64,000 nucleotides of DNA from Bombus terrestris. Lineage: Eukaryota; Arthropoda; Insecta; Hymenoptera; Apidae. The stretch covers positions 183,748 to 247,747 of the forward strand of contig NW_025963614.1 of NCBI RefSeq assembly GCF_910591885.1, read 5' to 3'. The position numbers were made by a program, and so were the translations under genes. Of this stretch, positions 1-12,300 are shown in pieces (positions within the stretch are counted from its first letter, which is position 1; every line of letters starts with the position of its first letter). The notes under the pieces were generated by a model. That model was not told where the DNA came from. It ran no database searches and saw only the letters and a list, made by a program, of their open reading frames with translations.

Positions 1-1860
1 CACCGTGGGACACCGTGGGACACCGTTGGACACCGTGGGACACCGTTGGACACCGTTGGACATCGTGGGACAACGTGGGACAACGTGGGACAACGTGGGA
101 CAACGTGGGACAACGTGGGACAACGTGGGACATCGTGGGACAACGTGGGACAACGTGGAACAACGTGGGACAACGTGGGACATCGTTGGACACCGTTGGA
201 CACCGTGGGACAACGTGGGACAACGTGGAACAACGTGGGACAACGTGGGACACCGTTGGACAACGTGGGACACCGTTGGACATCGTTGGACACCGTGGGA
301 CAACGTGGGACACCGTTGGACATCGTTGGACACCGTGGGACAACGTGGGACAACGTGGGACAACGTGGGACACCGTTGGACACCGTTGGACATCGTTGGA
401 CATCGTTGGACATCGTGGGACACCATGGAACAACGTGGGACAACGTGGGACACCGTTGGACATCGTTGGACAACGTGGGACAACGTGGGACAACGTGGGA
501 CAACGTGGGACAACGTGGGACAACGTGGGACAACGTGGGACACCGTTGGACACCGTGGGACACCGTTGGACACCGTTGGACATCGTTGGACACCGTGGGA
601 CAACGTGGGACAACGTGGGACAACGTGGGACAACGTGGGACAACGTGGGACAACGTGGGACAACGTGGGACAACGTGGGACAACGTGGGACACCGTTGGA
701 CATCGTTGGACACCGTGGGACAACGTGGGACAACGTGGGACAACGTGGGACACCGTTGGACACCGTTGGACACCGTTGGACACCGTTGGACATCGTTGGA
801 CACCGTGGGACAACGTGGGACAACGTGGGACAACGTGGGAAACCATGGAACAACGTGGGACAACGTGGGACACCGTTGGACATCGTTGGACAACGTGGGA
901 CAACGTGGGACAACGTGGGACAACGTGGGACAACGTGGGACAACGTGGGACAACGTGGGACACCGTTGGACACCGTGGGACACCGTTGGACACCGTTGGA
1001 CATCGTTGGACACCGTGGGACAACGTGGGACACCGTGGGACAACGTGGGACAACGTGGGACAACGTGGGACAACGTGGGACAACGTTGGACATCGTTGGA
1101 CATCGTTGGACACCGTGGGACAACGTGGGACAACGTGGGACAACGTGGGACAACGTGGGACAACGTGGGACAACGTGGGACAACGTGGGACAACGTGGGA
1201 CAACGTGGGACAACGTGGGACAACGTGGGACAACGTGGGACAACGTGGGACACCGTTGGACATCGTTGGACAACATGGGACAACGTGGGACAACGTGGGA
1301 CAACGTGGGACAACGTGGGACAACGTGGGACAACGTGGGACAACGTGGGACACCGTTGGACATCGTTGGACAACATGGGACAACGTGGGACAACGTGGGA
1401 CAACGTGGGACAACGTGGGACAACGTGGGACACCGTTGGACACCGTGGGACACCGTTGGACACCGTTGGACATCGTTGGACACCGTGGGACAACGTGGGA
1501 CAACGTGGGACAACGTGGGACAACGTGGGACAACGTGGGACAACGTGGGACAACGTGGGACAACTTGGGACAACGTGGGACAACGTGGGACAACGTGGGA
1601 CATCGTGGGACAACGTGGGACAACGTGGGACAACGTGGGACAACGTGGGACACCGTTGGACAACGTGGGACACCGTTGGACATCGTTGGACACCGTGGGA
1701 CAACGCGGGACAACGTGGGACAACGTGGGACACCGTTGGACACCGTTGGACATCGTTGGACATCGTTGGACATCGTGGGACACCGTTGGACATCTTTGGA
1801 CATCGTTGGACAACGTGGGACAACGTGGGACAACGTGGGACAACGTGGGACAACGCGGGA

Positions 1861-3000
1861 CAACGTGGGACACCGTTGGACACCGTGGGACACCGTTGGA
1901 CACCGTTGGACATCGTTGGACACCGTGGGACAACGTGGGACAACGTGGGACAACGTGGGACAACGTGGGACAACGTGGGACAACGTGGGACAACGTGGGA
2001 CATCGTGGGACAACGTGGGACAACGTGGGACAACGTGGGACAACGTGGGACAACGTGGGACACCGTTGGACAACGTGGGACACCGTTGGACATCGTTGGA
2101 CACCGTGGGACAACGTGGGACAACGTGGGACAACGTGGGACACCGTTGGACACCGTTGGACATCGTTGGACATCGTTGGACATCGTGGGACACCGTTGGA
2201 CATCGCTGGACACCGTTGGACATCGTTGGACACCGTGGGACAACGTGGGACAACGTAGGACAACGTGGGACAACGTGGGACAACGTGGGACACCGTTGGA
2301 CACCGTTGGACATCGTTGGACAACATGGGACAACGTGGGACAACGTGGGACAACGTGGGACAACGTGGGACACCGTTGGACACCGTGGGACACCGTTGGA
2401 CACCGTTGGACATCGTTGGACACCGTGGGACAACGTGGGACAACGTGGGACAACGTGGGACAACGTGGGACAACGTGGGACAACGTGGGACAACGTGGGA
2501 CAACTTGGGACAACGTGGAACAACGTGGGACACCGTTGGACACCGTGGGACACCGTTGGACACCGTTGGACATCGTTGGACACCGTGGGACAACGTGGGA
2601 CAACGTGGGACAACGTGGGACAACGTGGGACAACGTGGGACAACGTGGGACAACGTGGGACATCGTGGGACAACGTGGGACAACGTGGGACAACGTGGGA
2701 CAACGTGGGACAACGTGGGACACCGTTGGACAACGTGGGACACCGTTGGACATCGTTGGACACCGTGGGACAACGTGGGACAACGTGGGACAACGTGGGA
2801 CACCGTTGGACACCGTTGGACATCGTTGGACATCGTTGGACATCGTGGGACACCGTTGGACATCGCTGGACACCGTTGGACATCGTTGGACACCGTGGGA
2901 CAACGTGGGACAACGTAGGACAACGTGGGACAACGTGGGACAACGTGGGACACCGTTGGACACCGTTGGACATCGTTGGACAACATGGGACAACGTGGGA
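1861..3000. repeat. Direct repeat, 480-bp copies at 660-bp spacing
   Basis: The unit order of 1861-2340 is repeated at 2521-3000. Shared rare units are CATCGCTGGA (2201 and 2861), CAACGTAGGA (2251 and 2911) and CAACATGGGA (2321 and 2981), all 660 bp apart. The match fails upstream at 1801-1860 versus 2461-2520. Downstream it slips by one unit at 2341 versus 3001 and is then lost. Three linked rare variants at one offset make independent mutation very unlikely. Confidence 0.85.
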
Positions 3001-4250
3001 CAACGTGGGACAACGTGGGACAACGTGGGACAACGTGGGACACCGTTGGACACCGTGGGACATCGTTGGACAACATGGGACAACGTGGGACAACGTGGGA
3101 CAACGTGGGACAACGTGGGACAACGTTGGACACCGTTGGACATCGTTGGACATCGTTGGACAACATGGGACAACGTGGGACAACGTGGGACAACGTGGGA
3201 CAACGTGGGACAACGTTGGACACCGTTGGACATCGTTGGACACCGTGGGACAACGTGGGACAACGTGGGACAACGTGGGACAACGTGGGACAACGTGGGA
3301 CAACGTGGGACAACGTGGGACAACTTGGGACAACGTGGGACAACGTGGGACAACGTGGGACAACGTGGGACAACGTGGGACAACGTGGGACAACGTGGGA
3401 CACCGTTGGACACCGTTGGACATCGTGGGACAACGTGGGACAACGTGGGACAACGTGGGACAACGTGGGACAACGTGGGACAACGTGGGACATCGTGGGA
3501 CAACGTGGGACAACGTGGAACAACGTGGGACAACGTGGGACATCGTGGGACAACGTGGGACAACGTGGAACAACGTGGGACAACGTGGGACATCGTTGGA
3601 CATCGTTGGACAACATGGGACAACGTGGGACAACGTGGGACAACGTGGGACAACGTGGGACAACGTGGGACACCGTTGGACACCGTGGGACACCGTTGGA
3701 CACCGTGGGACACCGTTGGACACCGTTGGACATCGTGGGACAACGTGGGACAACGTGGGACAACGTGGGACAACGTGGGACAACGTGGGACAACGTGGGA
3801 CATCGTGGGACAACGTGGGACAACGTGGAACAACGTGGGACAACGTGGGACATCGTTGGACACCGTTGGACACCGTGGGACAACGTGGGACAACGTGGAA
3901 CAACGTGGGACAACGTGGGACACCGTTGGACAACGTGGGACACCGTTGGACATCGTTGGACACCGTGGGACAACGTGGGACAACGTGGGACAACGTGGGA
4001 CATCGTGGGACAACGTGGGACAACGTGGAACAACGTGGGACAACGTGGGACATCGTTGGACACCGTTGGACACCGTGGGACAACGTGGGACAACGTGGAA
4101 CAACGTGGGACAACGTGGGACACCGTTGGACAACGTGGGACACCGTTGGACATCGTTGGACACCGTGGGACAACGTGGGACAACGTGGGACAACGTGGGA
4201 CAACGTGGGACACCGTTGGACACCGTTGGACATCGTTGGACACCGTTGGA

Positions 4251-4530
4251 CACCGTGGGACAACGTGGGACAACGTGGGACAACGTGGGACAACGTGGGA
4301 CAACGTGGGACAACGTGGGACAACGTGGGACAACGTGGGACAACGTGGGACAACGTGGGACAACGTGGGACAACGTGGGACAACGTGGGACAACGTGGGA
4401 CAACGTGGGACATCGTGGGACAACGTGGGACAACGTGGGACAACGTGGGACAACGTGGGACAACGTGGGACATCGTGGGACAACGTGGGACAACGTGGGA
4501 CAACGTGGGACAACGTGGGACAACGTGGGA
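4251..4530 (+). other. G-quadruplex motif tract, 28 units
   Basis: All 28 units have G at position 7, so GGG recurs every 10 bases with 7-nt loops (mostly ACAACGT). This satisfies the common G3+N1-7 rule across 280 bp. Two CATCGTGGGA units (4411 and 4471) keep the GGG spacing. Long loops predict weak quadruplexes. Confidence 0.6.
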
Positions 4531-7500
4531 CACCGTTGGACGTCGTTGGACACCGTGGGACAACGTGGGACAACGTGGGACAACGTGGGACACCGTTGGA
4601 CACCGTTGGACACCGTTGGACACCGTTGGACATCGTTGGACACCGTGGGACAACGTGGGACAACGTGGGACAACGTGGGAAACCATGGAACAACGTGGGA
4701 CAACGTGGGACACCGTTGGACATCGTTGGACAACGTGGGACAACGTGGGACAACGTGGGACAACGTGGGACAACGTGGGACAACGTGGGACAACGTGGGA
4801 CACCGTTGGACACCGTGGGACACCGTTGGACACCGTTGGACATCGTTGGACACCGTGGGACAACGTGGGACAACGTGGGACAACGTGGGACAACGTGGGA
4901 CAACGTGGGACAACGTGGGACAACGTGGGACAACGTGGGACAACGTGGGACAACGTGGGACAACGTGGGACAACGTGGGACAACGTGGGACACCGTTGGA
5001 CATCGTTGGACAACATGGGACAACGTGGGACAACGTGGGACACCGTTGGACACCGTGGGACACCGTTGGACAACGTGGGACAACGTGGGACAACGTGGGA
5101 CAACGTGGGACAACGTGGGACAACGTGGGACAACGTGGGACAACGTGGGACACCGTTGGACACCGTGGGACACCGTTGGACATCGTGGGACAACGTGGGA
5201 CAACGTGGGACAACGTGGGACAACGTGGGACACCGTTGGACACCGTGGGACACCGTTGGACACCGTTGGACATCGTTGGACACCGTGGGACAACGTGGGA
5301 CAACGTGGGACAACGTGGGAAACCATGGAACAACGTGGGACAACGTGGGACAACGTGGGACAACGTGGGACAACGTGGGACACCGTTGGACACCGTTGGA
5401 CACAGTGGGACAACGTGGGACAACGTGGGACACCGTTGGACACCGTTGGACACCGTGGGACAACGTGGGACAACGTGGGACACCGTTGGACACCGTTGGA
5501 CACCGTTGGACACCGTTGGACATCGGTGGACATCGTGGGACACCGTTGGACACCGTTGGACACCGTTGGACACCGTTGGACATCGTTGGACACCGTGGGA
5601 CAACGTGGGACAACGTGGGACAACGTGGGAAACCATGGAACAACGTGGGACAACGTGGGACAACGTGGGACAACGTGGGACAACGTGGGACAACGTGGGA
5701 CAACGTGGGACAACGTGGGACAACGTGGGACAACGTGGGACACCGTTGGACATCGTTGGACACCGTGGGACAACGTGGGACAACGTGGGACAACGTGGGA
5801 CACCGTTGGACACCGTTGGACATCGTTGGACATCGTTGGACATCGTGGGACACCGTTGGACATCGTTGGACATCGCTGGACACCGTTGGACATCGTTGGA
5901 CATAGTTGGACACCGTTGGACACCGTTGGACACCGTTGGACACCGTTGGACATCGGTGGACATCGTGGGACACCGTTGGACACCGTTGGACATCGTTGGA
6001 CACCGTTGGACACCGTGGGACAACGTGGGACAACGTGGGACAACGTGGGACAACGTGGGACAACGTGGGACAACGTGGGACACCGTTGGACACCGTTGGA
6101 CACCGTTGGACACCGTTGGACATCGGTGGACATCGTGGGACACCGTTGGACACCGTTGGACATCGTTGGACACCGTTGGACACCGGGGGACAACGTGGGA
6201 CAACGTGGGACAACGTGGGACAACGTGGGACAACGTGGGACAACGTGGGACAACGTGGGACAACGTGGGACAACGTGGGACAACGTGGGACATCGTGGGA
6301 CAACGTGGGACAACGTGGGACAACGTGGGACAACGTGGGACACCGTTGGACAACGTGGGACACCGTGGGACATCGTTGGACACCGTGGGACAACGTGGGA
6401 CAACGTGGGACCACGTGGGACAACGTGGGACAACGTGGGACAACGTGGGACAACGTGGGACAACGTGGGACAACGTTGGACATCGTTGGACATCGTTGGA
6501 CACCGTGGGACAACGTGGGACAACGTGGGACAACGTGGGACAACGTGGGACAACGTGGGACAACGTGGGACAACGTGGGACAACGTGTGACAACGTGGGA
6601 CAACGTGGGACAACGTGGGACAACGTGGGACACCGTTGGACATCGTTGGACAACATGGGACAACGTGGGACAACGTGGGACAACGTGGGACAACGTGGGA
6701 CAACGTGGGACAACGTGGGACAACGTGGGACACCGTTGGACACCGTGGGACACCGTTGGACACCGTTGGACATCGTTGGACACCGTGGGACAACGTGGGA
6801 CAACGTGGGACAACGTGGGACAACGTGGGACAACGTGGGACAACGTGGGACAACGTGGGACAACTTGGGACAACGTGGGACAACGTGGGACACCGTTGGA
6901 CACCGTGGGACACCGTTGGACACCGTTGGACATCGTTGGACACCGTGGGACAACGTGGGACAACGTGGGACAACGTGGGACAACGTGGGACAACGTGGGA
7001 CAACGTGGGACAACGTGGGACAACGTGGGACAACGTGGGACAACGTGGGACAACGTGGGACATCGTGGGACAACGTGGGACAACGTGGGACAACGTGGGA
7101 CAACGTGGGACAACGTGGGACAACGTTGGACAACGTGGGACATCGTGGGACAACGTGGGACAACGTGGGACAACGTGGGACAACGTGGGACAACGTGGGA
7201 CAACGTGGGACAACGTGGGACAACTTGGGACAACGTGGGACAACGTGGGACAACGTGGGACACCGTTGGACACCGTGGGACACCGTTGGACACCGTTGGA
7301 CATCGTTGGACACCGTGGGACAACGTGGGACAACGTGGGACAACGTGGGACAACGTGGGACAACGTGGGACAACGTGGGACAACGTGGGACAACGTGGGA
7401 CAACGTGGGACAACGTGGGACAACGTGGGACAACGTGGGACATCGTGGGACAACGTGGGACAACGTGGGACAACGTGGGACAACGTGGGACACCGTTGGA

Positions 7501-7990
7501 CAACGTGGGACACCGTGGGACATCGTTGGACACCGTGGGACAACGTGGGACAACGTGGGACAACGTGGGACAACGTGGGACAACGTGGGACAACGTGGGA
7601 CAACGTGGGACAACGTGGGACAACGTGGGACAACGTGGGACAACGTGGGACAACGTGGGACAACGTGGGACATCGTGGGACAACGTGGGACAACGTGGGA
7701 CAACGTGGGACAACGTGGGACACCGTTGGACAACGTGGGACACCGTTGGACACCGTTGGACATCGTTGGACACCGTGGGACAACGTGGGACAACGTGGGA
7801 CAACGTGGGACACCGTTGGACACCGTTGGACATCGTTGGACAACGTGGGACACCGTTGGACAACGTGGGACACCGTTGGACATCGTTGGACACCGTGGGA
7901 CAACGTGGGACAACGTAGGACAACGTGGGACAACGTGGGACAACGTGGGACACCGTTGGACACCGTTGGACATCGTTGGACAACATGGGA
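4311..7990. repeat. Higher-order repeat, 3.65-3.9 kb family, first copy
   Basis: Rare units recur downstream at a stepwise-changing offset. At 3,680 bp: CGTCGTTGGA (4541/8221) and AACCATGGAA (4681/8361). At 3,650 bp: CACAGTGGGA (5401/9051), CATCGGTGGA (5521/9171 and 5951/9601), AACCATGGAA (5321/8971 and 5631/9281) and CATAGTTGGA (5901/9551). At 3,860 bp: CATCGGTGGA (6121/9981), CCACGTGGGA (6411/10271) and CAACGTGTGA (6581/10441). At 3,910 bp: CAACGTAGGA (7911/11821). The steps are multiples of 10, so the copies differ by gain or loss of whole units. Confidence 0.8.
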
Positions 7991-8210
7991 CAACGTGGGA
8001 CAACGTGGGACAACGTGGGACAACGTGGGACAACGTGGGACAACGTGGGACAACGTGGGACAACGTGGGACAACGTGGGACAACGTGGGACATCGTGGGA
8101 CAACGTGGGACAACGTGGGACAACGTGGGACAACGTGGGACAACGTGGGACATCGTGGGACAACGTGGGACAACGTGGGACAACGTGGGACAACGTGGGA
8201 CAACGTGGGA
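7981..8210 (+). other. G-quadruplex motif tract, 23 units
   Basis: Twenty-three consecutive GGG units start with CAACATGGGA at 7981 and end before CACCGTTGGA at 8211. GGG spacing is unbroken with 7-nt loops. It corresponds in part to the tract at 4251-4530 through the 3.68-kb repeat. Confidence 0.58.
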
Positions 8211-11200
8211 CACCGTTGGACGTCGTTGGACACCGTGGGACAACGTGGGACAACGTGGGACAACGTGGGACACCGTTGGACACCGTTGGACACCGTTGGA
8301 CACCGTTGGACATCGTTGGACACCGTGGGACAACGTGGGACAACGTGGGACAACGTGGGAAACCATGGAACAACGTGGGACAACGTGGGACACCGTTGGA
8401 CATCGTTGGACAACGTGGGACAACGTGGGACAACGTGGGACAACGTGGGACAACGTGGGACAACGTGGGACAACGTGGGACACCGTTGGACACCGTGGGA
8501 CACCGTTGGACACCGTTGGACATCGTTGGACACCGTGGGACAACGTGGGACAACGTGGGACAACGTGGGACAACGTGGGACAACGTGGGACAACGTGGGA
8601 CAACGTGGGACAACGTGGGACAACGTGGGACAACGTGGGACACCGTTGGACATCGTTGGACAACATGGGACAACGTGGGACAACGTGGGACACCGTTGGA
8701 CACCGTGGGACACCGTTGGACAACGTGGGACAACGTGGGACAACGTGGGACAACGTGGGACAACGTGGGACAACGTGGGACAACGTGGGACAACGTGGGA
8801 CACCGTTGGACACCGTGGGACACCGTTGGACATCGTGGGACAACGTGGGACAACGTGGGACAACGTGGGACAACGTGGCACACCGTTGGACACCGTGGGA
8901 CACCGTTGGACACCGTTGGACATCGTTGGACACCGTGGGACAACGTGGGACAACGTGGGACAACGTGGGAAACCATGGAACAACGTGGGACAACGTGGGA
9001 CAACGTGGGACAACGTGGGACAACGTGGGACACCGTTGGACACCGTTGGACACAGTGGGACAACGTGGGACAACGTGGGACACCGTTGGACACCGTTGGA
9101 CACCGTGGGACAACGTGGGACAACGTGGGACACCGTTGGACACCGTTGGACACCGTTGGACACCGTTGGACATCGGTGGACATCGTGGGACACCGTTGGA
9201 CACCGTTGGACACCGTTGGACACCGTTGGACATCGTTGGACACCGTGGGACAACGTGGGACAACGTGGGACAACGTGGGAAACCATGGAACAACGTGGGA
9301 CAACGTGGGACAACGTGGGACAACGTGGGACAACGTGGGACAACGTGGGACAACGTGGGACAACGTGGGACAACGTGGGACAACGTGGGACACCGTTGGA
9401 CATCGTTGGACACCGTGGGACAACGTGGGACAACGTGGGACAACGTGGGACACCGTTGGACACCGTTGGACATCGTTGGACATCGTTGGACATCGTGGGA
9501 CACCGTTGGACATCGTTGGACATCGCTGGACACCGTTGGACATCGTTGGACATAGTTGGACACCGTTGGACACCGTTGGACACCGTTGGACACCGTTGGA
9601 CATCGGTGGACATCGTGGGACACCGTTGGACACCGTTGGACATCGTTGGACACCGTTGGACACCGTGGGACAACGTGGGACAACGTGGGACAACGTGGGA
9701 CAACGTGGGACAACGTGGGACAACGTGGGACAACGTGGGACAACGTGGGACACCGTTGGACATCGTTGGACACCGTGGGACAACGTTGGACAACGTGGGA
9801 CACCGTTGGACATCGGTGGACATCGTGGGACACCGTTGGACACCGTTGGACATCGTTGGACACCGTTGGACACCGTGGGACAACGTGGGACACCGTTGGA
9901 CACCGTTGGACACCGTGGGACAACGTGGGACAACGTGGGACACCGTTGGACACCGTTGGACACCGTTGGACACCGTTGGACATCGGTGGACATCGTGGGA
10001 CACCGTTGGACACCGTTGGACATCGTTGGACACCGTTGGACACCGTGGGACAACGTGGGACAACGTGGGACAACGTGGGACAACGTGGGACAACGTGGGA
10101 CAACGTGGGACAACGTGGGACAACGTGGGACAACGTGGGACAACGTGGGACATCGTGGGACAACGTGGGACAACGTGGGACAACGTGGGACAACGTGGGA
10201 CACCGTTGGACAACGTGGGACACCGTGGGACATCGTTGGACACCGTGGGACAACGTGGGACAACGTGGGACCACGTGGGACAACGTGGGACAACGTGGGA
10301 CAACGTGGGACAACGTGGGACAACGTGGGACAACGTTGGACATCGTTGGACATCGTTGGACACCGTGGGACAACGTGGGACAACGTGGGACAACGTGGGA
10401 CAACGTGGGACAACGTGGGACAACGTGGGACAACGTGGGACAACGTGTGACAACGTGGGACAACGTGGAGCAACGTGGGACAACGTGGGACACCGTTGGA
10501 CATCGTTGGACAACATGGGACAACGTGGGACAACGTGGGACAACGTGGGACAACGTGGGACAACGTGGGACAACGTGGGACAACGTGGGACACCGTTGGA
10601 CACCGTGGGACACCGTTGGACACCGTTGGACATCGTTGGACACCGTGGGACAACGTGGGACAACGTGGGACAACGTGGGACAACGTGGGACAACGTGGGA
10701 CAACGTGGGACAACGTGGGACAACTTGGGACAACGTGGGACAACGTGGGACACCGTTGGACACCGTTGGACATCGTTGGACACCGTGGGACAACGTGGGA
10801 CAACGTGGGACAACGTGGGACAACGTGGGACAACGTGGGACAACGTGGGACAACGTGGGACAACGTGGGACAACGTGGGACAACGTGGGACAACGTGGGA
10901 CATCGTGGGACAACGTGGGACAACGTGGGACAACGTGGGACAACGTGGGACAACGTGGGACAACGTTGGACAACGTGGGACATCGTGGGACAACGTGGGA
11001 CAACGTGGGACAACGTGGGACAACGTGGGACAACGTGGGACAACGTGGGACAACGTGGGACAACTTGGGACAACGTGGGACAACGTGGGACACCGTTGGA
11101 CACCGTGGGACACCGTTGGACACCGTTGGACATCGTTGGACACCGTGGGACAACGTGGGACAACGTGGGACACCGTGGGACACCGTTGGACACCGTTGGA

Positions 11201-11820
11201 CATCGTTGGACACCGTGGGACAACGTGGGACAACGTGGGACAACGTGGGACAACGTGGGACAACGTGGGACAACGTGGGACAACGTGGGACAACGTGGGA
11301 CAACGTGGGACAACGTGGGACAACGTGGGACAACGTGGGACAACGTGGGACATCGTGGGACAACGTGGGACAACGTGGGACAACGTGGGACAACGTGGGA
11401 CACCGTTGGACAACGTGGGACACCGTGGGACATCGTTGGACACCGTGGGACAACGTGGGACAACGTGGGACAACGTGGGACAACGTGGGACAACGTGGGC
11501 CAACGTGGGACAACGTGGGACAACGTGGGACAACGTGGGACAACGTGGGACAACGTGGGACAACGTGGGACAACGTGGGACATCGTGGGACAACGTGGGA
11601 CAACGTGGGACAACGTGGGACAACGTGGGACACCGTTGGACAACGTGGGACACCGTTGGACACCGTTGGACATCGTTGGACACCGTGGGACAACGTGGGA
11701 CAACGTGGGACAACGTGGGACACCGTTGGACACCGTTGGACATCGTTGGACAACGTGGGACACCGTTGGACAACGTGGGACACCGTTGGACATCGTTGGA
11801 CACCGTGGGACAACGTGGGA
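7991..11820. repeat. Higher-order repeat, 3.65-3.9 kb family, second copy
   Basis: This is the partner of the copy starting near 4311 and carries the same ordered set of rare units. It holds about 21 extra units between 9,660 and 10,000, including an additional CATCGGTGGA at 9811 and the F-type unit CAACGTTGGA at 9781. That insertion changes the offset from 3,650 to 3,860 bp. It also overlaps the first copy of the later 2.84-kb duplication, so the 3.65-kb event is the older one: the extra CATCGGTGGA is found again at 12651 in the 2.84-kb copy. Confidence 0.78.
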
Positions 11821-12300
11821 CAACGTAGGACAACGTGGGACAACGTGGGACAACGTGGGACACCGTTGGACACCGTTGGACATCGTTGGACAACATGGGA
11901 CAACGTGGGACAACGTGGGACAACGTGGGACAACGTGGGACAACGTGGGACACCGTTGGACACCGTGGGACACCGTTGGACACCGTTGGACAACGTGGGA
12001 CAACGTGGGACAACGTGGGACACCGTTGGACATCGTTGGACACCGTAGGACAACGCGGGACAACGTGGGACAACGTGGGACACCGTTGGACACCGTTGGA
12101 CATCGTTGGACATCGTTGGACATCGTGGGACACCGTTGGACATCGTTGGACATCGTTGGACACCGTGGGACAACGTGGGACAACGTGGGACAACGTGGGA
12201 CAACGTGGGACAACGTGGGACACCGTTGGACAACGTGGGACACCGTTGGACATCGTTGGACACCGTGGGACAACGTGGGACAACGTGGGACAACGTGGGA
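9461..12300. repeat. 2.84-kb tandem duplication, left copy
   Basis: The unit order from 9461 is repeated from 12301. Markers at offset 2,840 include CATCGCTGGA/CATCGCTGAA (9521/12361), CATAGTTGGA (9551/12391), CATCGGTGGA (9601/12441, 9811/12651, 9981/12821), CCACGTGGGA (10271/13111) and CAACGTGTGA (10441/13281). After about 11,000 the offset is 2,860: CAACTTGGGA (11061/13921), CAACGTAGGA (11821/14681) and CACCGTAGGA (12041/14901). The left break is between 9451 and 9461, and the copy ends where the right copy starts, so it is head to tail. Confidence 0.88.
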
